64,000 nucleotides of DNA from Roseibium alexandrii DFL-11. Lineage in GTDB: Bacteria > Pseudomonadota > Alphaproteobacteria > Rhizobiales > Stappiaceae. The stretch covers positions 1,007,228 through 1,071,227 of the forward strand of contig NZ_CM011002.1 of assembly GCF_000158095.2 (NCBI RefSeq), in the 5' to 3' direction. This document shows, one piece after another, positions 9,086 to 19,276 of the stretch. A program made the translations under genes and the position numbers. The notes under the pieces were generated by a model. It was not told the origin of the DNA and did no database searches. It saw only the letters and a program-made list of their open reading frames with translations. Each line of letters begins with the position of its first letter. Positions within the stretch are counted from its first letter, which is position 1.

Positions 9086-12000
9086 ATGACATATCGCATG
9101 TTGACGGCTTGCCATTGGCAGGATCGCAATAGTTTCGGTCAGGTCCTTTGCCTTGGTGCAGGCAAGGTGGGATTGCTCGTCTCAACATCCGCACTCGCCC
9201 TGCTCATGTCCAGCCCGCTCCTGGCCGATGACTGTTCGGGATCTGTAACCTACGGCGATGCAAGCTGCACGCTGAATGCTGGGACCACCGACGGCGTTTC
9301 CATTGTCCAGTTCGGTTTCCAATCCGGAAACACAATGACCTTGGTCAACAACGCAACACTTTCGCAAAATACGGACACAGCAAACCACAACGAGAACAGC
9401 AACGAGCTGTTTCTTGATTTCTTCGGGTTGAACGGCACGACCGATGACGGTGTCAACGGCACTCAAGGGCCGCAGATTTCGGTCACGAACAACGGGGACA
9501 TTACAACCTCGGGCACCTCGTCTCAGCAGGATACGGTGACCGAAGTCGCGCCAATCGAAATCTTCAGTTTTGGTGGCAACGGTGCCGAGCCGGGTAACAA
9601 TGCAACCGGTGGAACCGGTGCCGAGGGCGGCATTGTGAGCGTCACCAACAATGCGAACATTCTGCTTGAGCAATCCGCGACCCTAGACGTTTCCGCGCAA
9701 TTGAGGGGCATCCGGGCACACAGCGTTGGCGGAGATGGCGGTGATGAAAACCCGAGTTATGTCTTTGGAGATCAGCTTGGCGGCCCGGCGGGAGATGGAA
9801 ACCAGGTCACCGTGACGAATGCGGCCGGCGGCACAGTTACGCTCGGCAGTGAGAGTGCGCCCGTGTTCGGCAGCAATCTCGGCCGTGGGATTGAGGCGGT
9901 AAGCCAGGGGGGCACGGGTGGCCAGGACAATGGTCCAGGTGGAGCCGGCGGGACGGTCACACTCACCAACAATGGCTCCGTCAGCGTGTACTACAGCGAA
10001 CTGGCGGCCGGAAACGACGGGGTGTCTGGACTCTACGCCCGCAGCGATGGGGGGGATGGCACAGCGTCGTTTGACAACGATGATGACGGCGGGGACGGCG
10101 CATCAGCCGGGACGGTTACTGTCACCAACTCAGGGTCCGTCCGCGTGGATACGTCTGAAACGGCAAATGCGATTGGGGGCTATCAAGCCGGGATCTTTGC
10201 CGAGTCGATTGCTGGAAACGGCGGCGCGTCGTCCAACAAGGCTGCCGGTGGCGTTGGTGGCGCAGCCGGATCGGTCACCGCCGGCAATACGGGTTCTATC
10301 GTGACGATAGGGTCCGGGGTGGCCGGTGTCATGGCCCGGTCTGTCGGCGGCGTCGGCGGGAACGGCAATGGCGATTCAGATTCGACCGGTGGTGCCGGGG
10401 GAACCGGCGGCAATATTCAGGTGAACCTCGGCGGATCTGTCTCGACGGGCGGGCGGGAAGCCTACGGCGTGATTGGTCAATCGGTGGGCGGTCTGGGTGG
10501 CGGAAATGCCGGTACCGGTGGCCGCGGAGCAAATGGTGGGACGGTCGGCCTTTTCAGCAACTCGGGGACTGTCACAACCAGCGGCGATCTTGCGTCGGGG
10601 ATCACCTTGCATTCGATCGGCGGTGGCGGCGGCACCGGCGAGGACTTTACCGGGGTGCTGGCCGGATCCGGCGGCAACGGGGGCAATGGGGGCAACGCTG
10701 GCAAGGTGGAAATAACTTCTGCCACCGGGGTAACAACAAGTGGTGACTACGCAACTGGTCTGGTCGCGCAATCCATCGGTGGATCCGGGGGGACGGGCGG
10801 CATCGGCGCGGGGCTTGTGCTTGGCCTTGGCGGTGATGGCGGCGGAGGTGGCGCGGCCGGAAATGCCATTGTCAACAACACTGGCAATCTGGTCATGACC
10901 GGATACGGATCGGGTGCCATTGTGGTCCAGTCGATCAGCGGCGGCGGCGGCTTGGCCGGCATGGACGGCGGCGCATTGTCAATTGGCGGTCAGGCGGGCA
11001 GCGGGTCGAATGGCGCGCGCGCGTATGCCACCAACAATGGCGATATCACAACCAGCGGCGATGCCTCTACCGGGATTTCTGTCCAGTCCATCGGGGGCGG
11101 CGGAGGTTCGGCTGCAGGCAGCGCCGGTATATTTGTCGTTGGCGGTTCAGGCTCTGCCGGTGGCAATGGCGGCGAGGCTGAGGCCTATCACGTCGGGGGG
11201 CAGATCACGACGGCGGGCGAGTTCTCCCACGGGATTTCAGTCCAGTCCATCGGCGGCGGCGGCGGCTCCGGGGGTAACGTGTTCGATCTGTCTGTTGCCA
11301 ATGTCGGCCGCGGCGGTGTCGGGGGCGATGGCAGCGTCGGTGGCAATGGCGGATCGGTGTGCCTTACCGATGTGTATGACACGAGCATAGGCTGCTCGAC
11401 TGCGCCCAGCGACAGCGGATCGAAAGCCGCTCAAGCGAGTTCTTCCGGCATCCTGACGACGGGCGATTTCTCCGTCGGGGCGATGGCGCAATCCGTCGGC
11501 GGTGGCGGCGGCAACGGCGGGTCCGCGACCGGGGTCGACATTGCGTCCATTACAAATATCCAGATCGGAGCGTCCGGCAGCGCGGGCGGTAACGGCGGCA
11601 CGGTTCGCATGGCGTTCAACCAGCTGCAGCTGGAGACCAGAGGAAACAATGCGCAGGGCCTTATCAGCCAATCCATAGGCGGAGGTGGCGGAAACGGGGG
11701 CAACGCCTTGAACGGGGGAGCCGTGACGCTTGTTCCGGTTCAGGTGGGCGGCAGTTCCGGCATCGGCGGTGATGGCGGAGAGGTGACCACAGTGCTCGAT
11801 GGCTCGTTTCTCGTGACCCGGGGGGCTAGCTCGGCGGGGGTCGTCAGCCAGTCGGTCGGTGGCGGCGGAGGCACGGGGGGCTCGGCAACCGGTTATAACG
11901 GCAGCATCGGTGTCAGCATAGATACGGCAGTTGGCGGCACGGGAGGACCGGGTGGCGACGGGCAGGCCGCAAGTGTCGTAGTGAGCCAGACCACCATTGG

Positions 12001-15000
12001 AACCGGTTTCAACTTTGCACCAGGCGAGCCGATGCCCGATGAATCGGCAACAGACTCCCATGGTATTGTCGCCCAGGCCATTGGCGGCGGCGGTGGTGTC
12101 GGCGGAACGGCAACGGCCGATGCCGTCACTTTGGCCGCCCCAACTGGCGAGGACGTCTCCTTCGCAGTTTCTATTTCGACCGCCGTCGGCGGCTCGGGTG
12201 GCGTCGGCGGCAATGGGGCGTATGTCGGTGTTGGTCTCCGAGGCGGCAGCTCCGTCCTTACTGGAGGGGACGGCGCCATAGGGATCCTGGCCCAGTCGGT
12301 GGGTGGCGGCGGCGGTGATGGCGGCGGCGCGTCCTCGCTTTCAGATACAATCGGAGATGCCAATACGATCTCGCTCGATATAAGCACCAGCATTGGGGGT
12401 GATGGCGGAAGCGGTGGAAACTCCGATGTCGTTGTCATCGGCCTCGATGAAGATACATTTGTCGAAACGTTTGGCGACCATGCCAACGCGGTTGTGGCCC
12501 AGTCGATCAGCGGTGGCGGCGGCAATGGCGGGGTTGGCAGCGCCTCCAGCAACAAGATCGGAGGCGGGTTTAACGCGTCTCTGGACATAGGCGTGGGCGG
12601 GTCTGGGGGAACCTCCGGTTCAAATGACACCGTCACCGTCGAACTTGCATCCGGCGCATCCATCCGCACGCATGGAGCCAACGCCCACGGTCTTGTGGCC
12701 CAGGCCATTACAGGCGGTGGCGGCACCAGCCAGGGGGGCAATATCGGACTGTCGGCTTCTGCCGGTGTTGGTGGCGAAGGGGAAGGCGAGGGTGGAACCG
12801 GTGGTGAAGAGGACGAGACCGAGATTTCCGGAAGCGTCAATGTCAGTGTCGGTAGGACCGGTGGGGGTAGCGTGACCGCCGGGTATGTCGATCTGGCAAC
12901 CGGTGGGATGATTTCAACCGACGGAGGCGATTCAGACGGCATCATTGCGCAATCGATTGGCGGATCCGGCGGGATCGGGGGATCTGCCGGAAGCGATGCG
13001 GGCGATGAAGGCGACGACGGCAACGGATTTCTTGGAGGTGACGATGAAACAAGCTATGCGCTTACAGCCTCTGCTGGCGGCACAGGCGGTACCGGCGGGG
13101 ACGGTGGCGATATCGGTCTGACCCACACCGGAACCGTAACCACGCTGGGAGACTGGTCTGACGGGATCGTTCTGCAATCCATCGGCGGCGGCGGCGGCAC
13201 GGCCGGTACCGCCACCGCGGCGGGCAGCGGTGCAACCGCCACGGTGGATCTTGCCATTGGCGGTACCGGCGGAACAGGCGGGAGCGGGGGCGCGATTACA
13301 GCCAGCTTCACGGGTGGCAGTTCAGCGGTTTCCACGAAAGGTCACGCTGCGCACGGCGTTCTCATCCAAAGCATCGGTGGCGGCGGAGGTCACGGCGCTG
13401 ACGGATCGGATTCGGCAACTGCGACAATTGCTGTCGGCGGCGGACTTGGCGGTGGTGGAGGTGCGTCGGGGCATGGCGGCCAGATCACCGTGACCGGGGA
13501 CATGCTCACGGTCTCCACACAGGGCAATGATGCCTTTGCACTTGCCGCACAGTCGATTGGGGGCGGAGGCGGCACCGCTGGAGCGGGCAGCAGCAAAGCC
13601 TCGGATGACGATGACAGCCACAGCTTCGAGCTGTCCGTGGGCGGCAATGGCGGCGGCGGCGGCGGTGGCAACACGGTCAGCATTGACAGCGGAGTCACCC
13701 TCTCAACGTCGGGTGACCGGGCATTCGGTATTCTAGCGCAGTCGATCGGGGGCGGAGGCGGTGTCTCCGGCAGCGCCGATGGCGCCAGTATCAAAAAACT
13801 GAACATCAACGGCACCAGCGGGGCAACAGGTGACGGTGGGGCCGTTTCCATCACCCTGGAACAAGGATCGGGCATCACAACGGCCGGGCGCGGGGCGCAT
13901 GCCATCGTCGCCCAATCGATTGGCGGCGGCGGCGGTATCGTGGGAGACACCAGCCGGGCATTCACAAATGGCGCTATCCTGATCAACCCCGGTGACGGGA
14001 TCGGCGGCGCAGTGACTATGGATGTCAATGCCGATATCACTACGACAGGGAACGGCGCATTCGGCATCTTGGCTCAGTCGATTGGCGGCGGGGGCGGCCT
14101 TGCCGGAGACAGAAACGGTGTGTTTGCCGGCAGCAGCGCGTCTGGCACCACAACCGGCAGCGGCAGCGGCGGTGCGGTTTCGGTCACCCAATCCGGAACC
14201 ATCGCCGCAAGTGGCGCGGGCTCAATCGGTATCTATGCCCAAAGCACGGGTTATGGCGAGAGCAGCCAACCCATCAGCATTCAGATCAACGGCACCGTAA
14301 CCGGTGGCACGGGCGACAGCTCGAGCGCGACGCAGACGGTTGGCGGTACATCCGCCAACACGCTCCAAGTGACGGCCGATGCCTTGGTGGTGGCTGGCAC
14401 CGGAGGTCATGCCATCCGGCACGAAATCCGGGAAACGGGCGGGGCTTCGGCATCGAGCACACTGCTCGTGGACAACACCGGCACCATTGACGGTTCCATC
14501 TCACTGCATGAGGCAAATGGCCCAGTCCTGGGCCTCATACAAAACCACGCAAGCGGGACCTTGCGGGGAGCGACACAATATGCCGGTCACATGACCAATG
14601 CCGGTATCGCTCAAATCGGCGATAAAGGTGCCAATGGGACGACGCGGCTAACCGGCAACTTCAGCCAGGAACAGAGCGGGACGTTGCAAGTCGGCGTGGA
14701 CTTCGTCGGCGCGCGCAGCGATATCTTTTCGGTCGAAGGGGATGCGGCTCTCGCGGGATACCTGTCTGTAAACCCGGGCACCTTGGCGCCTAATGTCGAG
14801 CTGGACGTGGTGACTATTGCCGGGACGGTCACGGGGGACGTTGTAGCCGCCGAAAATCCTGCGGTGATCTACAATGTTCGCAGGGAAAACAACACCATCA
14901 AGGTATCGGCAACGGATACGCGTTTTGAAAGCGCGTTTGCCGCCATCAATGGCAACCAACGCAATGTTGGTGCGTATATGGATACTCTCTTCGATACCAG

Positions 15001-16033
15001 CAGCGGGACCTATGGAACATTGCTTGCAGATCTTGAACGGCTGGCACAAAGCGATAGCACGGGGCAAGCCTACGGCCGCGGCCTATCCGTGGTGTCTCCG
15101 GGTGGTTCTCAGGCAGCCGTCGCTGCGCAAACGCAGTTGGCACAAGGCCGTCTCGGAAAAGTATTGAGTTGTCCGCAATTCTCTGGCGTCGCAGCTATTT
15201 GGGAAGAACAAACATGTAGTTGGGGCACTTTGGGAGCTGGGGCAGTCAATCAAGATGGCACACCCGGCTATGACGGTACCGTCTTTGGCATGGCGGCCGG
15301 CGGTCAATTTGAATTTCAGCCTGACTGGTTCCTCGGTTTCGCAGCAGGCTATGAGAATTCCTCCTATGACGGCGACTACGGCTTGTCGAGTGTTGACGGT
15401 GATACGGGCTTCATCGCCGCCGCCTTGAAGCGGCAGTGGGGCGCATTGCTTCTATCGGGCGCCGTGTCAGGGAGTTACGGCACATTCGACACGAGCCGCT
15501 TGATTGATCTGCCGAGTTACAACGGGCTTGCCCGGGGGGATATGGATGTTGCGACCATTTCCGGCCGTGTGCGCGCTGCCTATACCATCGGCAGCCAACC
15601 AGCCTATGTGCGCCCTTTTGTGGATCTGGACGTTATCAGCACATATGCCAGCGGGTACGAAGAACGCGATGCCGGTGTCTACAATTTAAAGGTGGCCAGT
15701 GAAAGCCAGACGGCCTTTATCGCAACCCCTGCGTTGGAAGTGGGAACGCACCTAGAACTGTCAGACAGTTGGGAAGCTCGAGGTTTTGTTAGGGGTGGCG
15801 TGAGCATTTCAAGCGAGGACGAGTGGACGACTTCTGCTTCCTTAAGTGAAGCGTTTGCGGGGTCTGGTACATTTGATAGCGCAATTCCAATAGCTGACGT
15901 CGTTGGTCGGGTAGCAGCTGGCGCACAGCTTACACATGAAGCCGGGTTTAACTTGATCGCGGAATATGAGAGCGCATTCGGCAGCGGCTATTCCAGCCAC
16001 AGCGGCACACTGAAATTCTCCTACAAGTTCTGA
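9086..16033 (+). CDS. Giant glycine-rich autotransporter (type Va adhesin-like)
   Basis: An outer-membrane autotransporter of about 2,315 residues. The frame is open from 8840, but the ATG at 9086 follows a G-rich Shine-Dalgarno and starts an extended signal peptide of about 46 residues ending SSPLLA-DD. The passenger is a regular repeat array: about twenty units, each carrying Q-[SA]-[IV]-[GST]-GGGG after a 'TxGxxAxG[IVL]xxQS' strand and separated by Gly/Ser/Thr-rich beta-helix-like stretches. Residues from about 2,030 to the end form the autotransporter barrel, ending in FSYKF with the terminal aromatic. Cysteines are few. It is divergent from the LytS/LytTR pair, which probably controls it. 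The likely role is adhesion or biofilm, by family analogy only. Confidence 0.92.
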   Translation: MTYRMLTACHWQDRNSFGQVLCLGAGKVGLLVSTSALALLMSSPLLADDCSGSVTYGDASCTLNAGTTDGVSIVQFGFQSGNTMTLVNNATLSQNTDTANHNENSNELFLDFFGLNGTTDDGVNGTQGPQISVTNNGDITTSGTSSQQDTVTEVAPIEIFSFGGNGAEPGNNATGGTGAEGGIVSVTNNANILLEQSATLDVSAQLRGIRAHSVGGDGGDENPSYVFGDQLGGPAGDGNQVTVTNAAGGTVTLGSESAPVFGSNLGRGIEAVSQGGTGGQDNGPGGAGGTVTLTNNGSVSVYYSELAAGNDGVSGLYARSDGGDGTASFDNDDDGGDGASAGTVTVTNSGSVRVDTSETANAIGGYQAGIFAESIAGNGGASSNKAAGGVGGAAGSVTAGNTGSIVTIGSGVAGVMARSVGGVGGNGNGDSDSTGGAGGTGGNIQVNLGGSVSTGGREAYGVIGQSVGGLGGGNAGTGGRGANGGTVGLFSNSGTVTTSGDLASGITLHSIGGGGGTGEDFTGVLAGSGGNGGNGGNAGKVEITSATGVTTSGDYATGLVAQSIGGSGGTGGIGAGLVLGLGGDGGGGGAAGNAIVNNTGNLVMTGYGSGAIVVQSISGGGGLAGMDGGALSIGGQAGSGSNGARAYATNNGDITTSGDASTGISVQSIGGGGGSAAGSAGIFVVGGSGSAGGNGGEAEAYHVGGQITTAGEFSHGISVQSIGGGGGSGGNVFDLSVANVGRGGVGGDGSVGGNGGSVCLTDVYDTSIGCSTAPSDSGSKAAQASSSGILTTGDFSVGAMAQSVGGGGGNGGSATGVDIASITNIQIGASGSAGGNGGTVRMAFNQLQLETRGNNAQGLISQSIGGGGGNGGNALNGGAVTLVPVQVGGSSGIGGDGGEVTTVLDGSFLVTRGASSAGVVSQSVGGGGGTGGSATGYNGSIGVSIDTAVGGTGGPGGDGQAASVVVSQTTIGTGFNFAPGEPMPDESATDSHGIVAQAIGGGGGVGGTATADAVTLAAPTGEDVSFAVSISTAVGGSGGVGGNGAYVGVGLRGGSSVLTGGDGAIGILAQSVGGGGGDGGGASSLSDTIGDANTISLDISTSIGGDGGSGGNSDVVVIGLDEDTFVETFGDHANAVVAQSISGGGGNGGVGSASSNKIGGGFNASLDIGVGGSGGTSGSNDTVTVELASGASIRTHGANAHGLVAQAITGGGGTSQGGNIGLSASAGVGGEGEGEGGTGGEEDETEISGSVNVSVGRTGGGSVTAGYVDLATGGMISTDGGDSDGIIAQSIGGSGGIGGSAGSDAGDEGDDGNGFLGGDDETSYALTASAGGTGGTGGDGGDIGLTHTGTVTTLGDWSDGIVLQSIGGGGGTAGTATAAGSGATATVDLAIGGTGGTGGSGGAITASFTGGSSAVSTKGHAAHGVLIQSIGGGGGHGADGSDSATATIAVGGGLGGGGGASGHGGQITVTGDMLTVSTQGNDAFALAAQSIGGGGGTAGAGSSKASDDDDSHSFELSVGGNGGGGGGGNTVSIDSGVTLSTSGDRAFGILAQSIGGGGGVSGSADGASIKKLNINGTSGATGDGGAVSITLEQGSGITTAGRGAHAIVAQSIGGGGGIVGDTSRAFTNGAILINPGDGIGGAVTMDVNADITTTGNGAFGILAQSIGGGGGLAGDRNGVFAGSSASGTTTGSGSGGAVSVTQSGTIAASGAGSIGIYAQSTGYGESSQPISIQINGTVTGGTGDSSSATQTVGGTSANTLQVTADALVVAGTGGHAIRHEIRETGGASASSTLLVDNTGTIDGSISLHEANGPVLGLIQNHASGTLRGATQYAGHMTNAGIAQIGDKGANGTTRLTGNFSQEQSGTLQVGVDFVGARSDIFSVEGDAALAGYLSVNPGTLAPNVELDVVTIAGTVTGDVVAAENPAVIYNVRRENNTIKVSATDTRFESAFAAINGNQRNVGAYMDTLFDTSSGTYGTLLADLERLAQSDSTGQAYGRGLSVVSPGGSQAAVAAQTQLAQGRLGKVLSCPQFSGVAAIWEEQTCSWGTLGAGAVNQDGTPGYDGTVFGMAAGGQFEFQPDWFLGFAAGYENSSYDGDYGLSSVDGDTGFIAAALKRQWGALLLSGAVSGSYGTFDTSRLIDLPSYNGLARGDMDVATISGRVRAAYTIGSQPAYVRPFVDLDVISTYASGYEERDAGVYNLKVASESQTAFIATPALEVGTHLELSDSWEARGFVRGGVSISSEDEWTTSASLSEAFAGSGTFDSAIPIADVVGRVAAGAQLTHEAGFNLIAEYESAFGSGYSSHSGTLKFSYKF

Positions 16034-16801
16034 CACAGGTCTGTCGCAATGAAAAATGGGTGAAGCACAACAGAGCGAAGTGTTGTGGTGTATCGTTCAA
16101 CTTCAGGAGGAATCCGGCCGGAAAATTCCGCCTCAATAGGTAGAAATTTTAGCAACGCTCTAACACAATGTGACCGCGGGGTGTTTGGCGACTGCCGCCG
16201 ATGTTGGTGATCAAGCCGGACAAACCGACCTTTTTTCTGTGGCTGCGCCAATGCCTGACTTCCCAGTGTAACGTGGGACTGCATCCGTACCCTTGCGGAA
16301 ACTCTTTAGGGATCGGCGGGATTGTAGATACCTTGTTCTTCAATATAGGCTCTACTAAGAATGCCGTTCCAGATGGCCTGCCACTAGAAATCAATGAAAG
16401 CAGAGCCCGGTTAACTTGACATATGATGACCTTTGTTTACGCGAGAATGTCGACGTAAATCCCCGGCGACCAATCCAAAATGGCTGAAGCCATCTATGCC
16501 ATCCAAGCCTTACTGGCAACCCGGGCCGCAGACGCGGCAGGGGCAGAGCGCGGTGCCCTGTGTGGCGCCGTACCGTCCAGGCAACGGCTCTCATAGGATC
16601 AGAAAACGCTGCTTTGGGCCCTTGACGGCCCGCGCGATTTGCGCGCCATCAAGGGCGGATGGTTCGTTCGCGGTGCAAGGTCCTGAGAGCGTTTAAGACG
16701 GCGCTCTTGCCCGGGCTTCGGTCCAGAACCCGGTCCACGCCCCTCAGACGACGGGCTTCGGAGTGGCTACTTCTTTTGCTCAGATGGCTTCCGTTTCGTT
16801 C
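16034..16801. other. Gene-free 770-bp region after the autotransporter
   Basis: No convincing gene. Two hairpins are visible: CACAACA/TGTTGTG (16066-16087) just past the autotransporter stop, and a longer one, GCCCTTGA...TCAAGGGC with an inner CGCGC/GCGCG stem, at 16618-16656. Small overlapping frames on both strands have no recognisable product; this may be decayed DNA. Confidence 0.45.
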
Positions 16802-17593
16802 TCAGGCCCCTTTATATATCGGCGTCCGGCGAGCAATCCATGCATCAAGACCTTCAATAACGTCTTTTGTGGCTGCCATTCGAGCGAATTGTTCCCGCTC
16901 GATGAGAAGGCCTTCTTCTATGGTTGTGTTCAAACCTCTTGTGACAGCAGAAATAATTCTCGATGCTGCAAGGGGAGAATGTCGGAGCACACGGTCTGCC
17001 AGATCAATTGCGGCCGGAAGCAACTCATTATGTGGAACGACTTTGTTGACCAACCCGAGTTCATACGCTCGCTGGGCTGAGAATGTGTCTCCAGTTAACA
17101 ACAATTCCAGAGCTCGTTTCCGACCTGCAAGACGTGATAATCGCTGCGTGCCTCCAAACGTCGGCGGGATACCGATGTTAATCTCGGGCTTGGCAAACAC
17201 GGCTTCTTCACTTGCTACTGCCAAATGAACCGCTTCCGTTATTTCACAACCGCCTCCAAATGCGACGCCATTTACGGCTGCGATTATGGGTTTCGGAAAG
17301 GCTTCCAGGCGCGCCGTCATGGTCTGCCCACGCTTGCAGAACTCTCTGACGGCAACCTCCACATCTTCTTTGATGCTTTCAGTGAATTCGTGAATGTCGC
17401 CGCCCGCTGAAAATGCTCGATCACCAGCACCGGTAATAACAACAGCACCAATACCGCGGTTTTGTTCTATCTCGTCGAGGAGCGCCAACATCTGATCATT
17501 GGTTTTATAGTTCAAGGCATTGAGTTTCTCAGGGCGGTTTAGCGTGAGAATGGCCACCCGGTCCTTCTGCTCAAAAAGTATGTTGGTTTGCAT
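16802..17593 (-). CDS. Enoyl-CoA hydratase/isomerase family protein (crotonase)
   Basis: A 263-residue crotonase-fold enzyme, normal length. Family marks are LNRPEKLNAL near residue 18, the oxyanion-hole segments GDRAFSAGGDI and NGVAFGGGCEI, and the catalytic-region motif KPEINIGIPPTFGGTQRL, with glutamates in the usual hydratase positions. It probably hydrates or isomerises an acyl-CoA, but the substrate cannot be read from sequence. It is divergent from a TetR regulator gene 77 bases away, which suggests local control. It is alone in its operon. Confidence 0.9.
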   Translation of the reverse strand: MQTNILFEQKDRVAILTLNRPEKLNALNYKTNDQMLALLDEIEQNRGIGAVVITGAGDRAFSAGGDIHEFTESIKEDVEVAVREFCKRGQTMTARLEAFPKPIIAAVNGVAFGGGCEITEAVHLAVASEEAVFAKPEINIGIPPTFGGTQRLSRLAGRKRALELLLTGDTFSAQRAYELGLVNKVVPHNELLPAAIDLADRVLRHSPLAASRIISAVTRGLNTTIEEGLLIEREQFARMAATKDVIEGLDAWIARRTPIYKGA

Positions 17594-17645
17594 GTCAGCT
17601 TCTCCTGCTTGTTACGTTGACTTAACGCTACAAATCGTGAGAGAC

Positions 17646-17657
17646 TGAGTAAACTCA
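17646..17657. promoter_or_regulatory. Palindrome TGAGTAAACTCA, candidate TetR operator
   Basis: TGAGT-AA-ACTCA is a perfect 5-2-5 palindrome, 13 bases upstream of the TetR start and 53 upstream of the crotonase start. This is the usual place for an autoregulatory operator serving both divergent genes. Confidence 0.4.
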
Positions 17658-17670
17658 CTGGTTAGTATAC

Positions 17671-18252
17671 ATGAGGCAAATGGCTGAAAATAATACGAAA
17701 AACCAAATAGTAGACGCTGCAAACCGTCTATTTTATCAGGAAGGTATTCGGGCTGTCAGCGTGGACGCTGTTGCCGAAGCTGCGGGGGTAACCAAGAAGA
17801 CGCTGTATTATCATTTCAAGAGCAAGGACGAGCTGGTGACCAGTTATCTGGAATCTCGGGATCACCCGAACCTTGCTCTTTTCTCCAAATGGTTCGATGA
17901 CGCTGATGGTGACGTAACGGATAAAACAGCTGAAATCTTTTTGAAGGTTGCGCAAAATGCAAGGCACCCGAAGTGGAAAGGATGCGGTTTTATCCGAACC
18001 GTCGCGGAACTTGCCAACATGCCGGGTCATCCAGCAGTTCTCGTGGGCGCAAATCACAAGAAGAAGTTTGAGGCTTGGCTCTCAGAGCAATATCAAAGTG
18101 CGGGTCACTGCAGGCCGGAAAGACTGGCACGCAGTATTGTGCTCCTCATGGAAGGTGCTTTTTCTGCCATGCTCATCCACCGTGACGCAACATACGCCGA
18201 GGATGCAGCCGAAACGGCACGTGAACTCGTTGCGATCTCAAAGAAAAGATAG
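17671..18252 (+). CDS. TetR/AcrR family transcriptional regulator
   Basis: A 193-residue regulator. The N-terminal DNA-binding domain is clear: AANRLFYQEGIRAVSVDAVAEAAGVTKKTLYYHFKSKDELV, about residues 15-55. The C-terminal part has the shape of TetR ligand-binding domains with a conserved GCGFIRTVAELA segment. The start could be the ATG at 17671 or that at 17680; neither has a strong ribosome binding site. It is divergent from the enoyl-CoA hydratase gene and probably represses it and itself. Confidence 0.88.
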   Translation: MRQMAENNTKNQIVDAANRLFYQEGIRAVSVDAVAEAAGVTKKTLYYHFKSKDELVTSYLESRDHPNLALFSKWFDDADGDVTDKTAEIFLKVAQNARHPKWKGCGFIRTVAELANMPGHPAVLVGANHKKKFEAWLSEQYQSAGHCRPERLARSIVLLMEGAFSAMLIHRDATYAEDAAETARELVAISKKR

Positions 18253-18534
18253 CCGATGTGTGAATTGCCTGGCCATTGTGTCTGACCAATTCTTCAAATC
18301 AGTTTGACCAATGCTGCTCCTTTTTTAGAAGCACCAAATCGACACAAGAGAAGTTCAAGAGACCATGGCGATCTCCTGAACCTCCTGCATAGCAAATTGT
18401 TCGTCTGCTTGCTTAATCAGACTGCCGGCTTAGGAGCGGCAGCCTCTGCCGCTGCCGCGGCAATGGCTTCCTTTTCGCCATCATCGAGTTTTGTGTTTTC
18501 CGGCAGCTGGACCCGAACCTCCTTGCGGGCAAAC

Positions 18535-19017
18535 TGGATGCCGACCCTGGTTGCCGCCGCCGGTGGGCCCGACAATCTTCCCGAGCAGCTGCTTGAAGGG
18601 TATGACGGGTATACCGTTCATCTGGACGGCTACAACCAGCTCCCCTACCTCCTTGGAACGGGGGACAGCAGCCGGGATGAAATCATCTATTATGAGGGCA
18701 CCGACCTCCAGGCTGTCCGGTACCGGGACTGGAAGGCGCATTTCGTGATCCAGGAGCATGGCTGGGCCGGACCGAAAGAAGAGCTAAATGCGCCGCTGCT
18801 GTTCAATCTCCGCCGGGATCCTTACGAAAAGGCGGCGGAAGAGAGCGGAATGTACACCCGCTGGATGGGCACCAAGATGTGGGCTTTTGGTCCCGCAGCC
18901 CGGCTGGTGCAAACGCACCTGGAAACGTTTCAGGCCTTTCCGCCACGGGGCACGGCCGTCAGCAATGAGAGTGAGGTGCAGGCACAGACGAGCTCCGAGG
19001 GCGGATTTGCCCAATAA
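18535..19017 (+). pseudogene. C-terminal remnant of an arylsulfatase
   Basis: From WMPTLVAAAGG onward the frame reads like the C-terminal quarter of type I arylsulfatases: VHLDGYNQLPYLLG, then YRDWKAHFV and APLLFNLRRDPYEKA. The catalytic N-terminal part with the formylglycine CxPxR motif is absent. Upstream of about 18535 the similarity stops inside an unrelated, low-complexity stretch. The open frame extends back to 18304 but that part is not sulfatase. This is a truncated, presumably dead gene in a decayed stretch of the island. Confidence 0.65.
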
Positions 19018-19161
19018 AGGCGGTGGATGCGGCCCGCACGGGTTTTGGACACGGTCATGGGGTCTCTTCTGGGGGCCGTTGGCCACGCGCGGGGGGGGAT
19101 TTGCCAGCGCTCTTCGTGATTTGGCCTGTGATCCGGCCGTGATTTATCCATTCTCTGTCCA

Positions 19162-19186
19162 TGATCCGGCGCGCTGCGCCGGATCA
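19162..19186. repeat. REP-like palindrome TGATCCGGCGC/GCGCCGGATCA
   Basis: Perfect 11-bp stem with a GCT loop. Partial copies of the same core (GATCCGGCCGTGAT) lie at 19130, and a second stem TCACGCC/GGCGTGA at 19207-19228, so this is a small palindrome cluster. Confidence 0.55.
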
Positions 19187-19248
19187 CTTGGTCACGTCGT
19201 GTGGGGTCACGCCCGCGCACCGGCGTGATCGGTCTTTTCAAGGGTGAT

Positions 19249-19276
19249 CGTCTGTTGTCGACCGTCTGTTGTCGAC
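19249..19276 (+). repeat. 14-bp tandem repeat, two copies
   Basis: CGTCTGTTGTCGAC occurs twice in direct tandem (19249-19262, 19263-19276). Function unknown. Confidence 0.6.

Noticed and set aside
10183..14516. Many long proline-rich frames on the minus strand inside the autotransporter gene.
   Set aside because: They are the reverse reading of Gly-rich codons (GGN read back as NCC) and have no start signals of their own.
9086..16033. Regular repeats at first sight like a CRISPR or tandem-repeat array.
   Set aside because: Repeats differ in length and sequence at DNA level and keep one reading frame; they are protein repeats.
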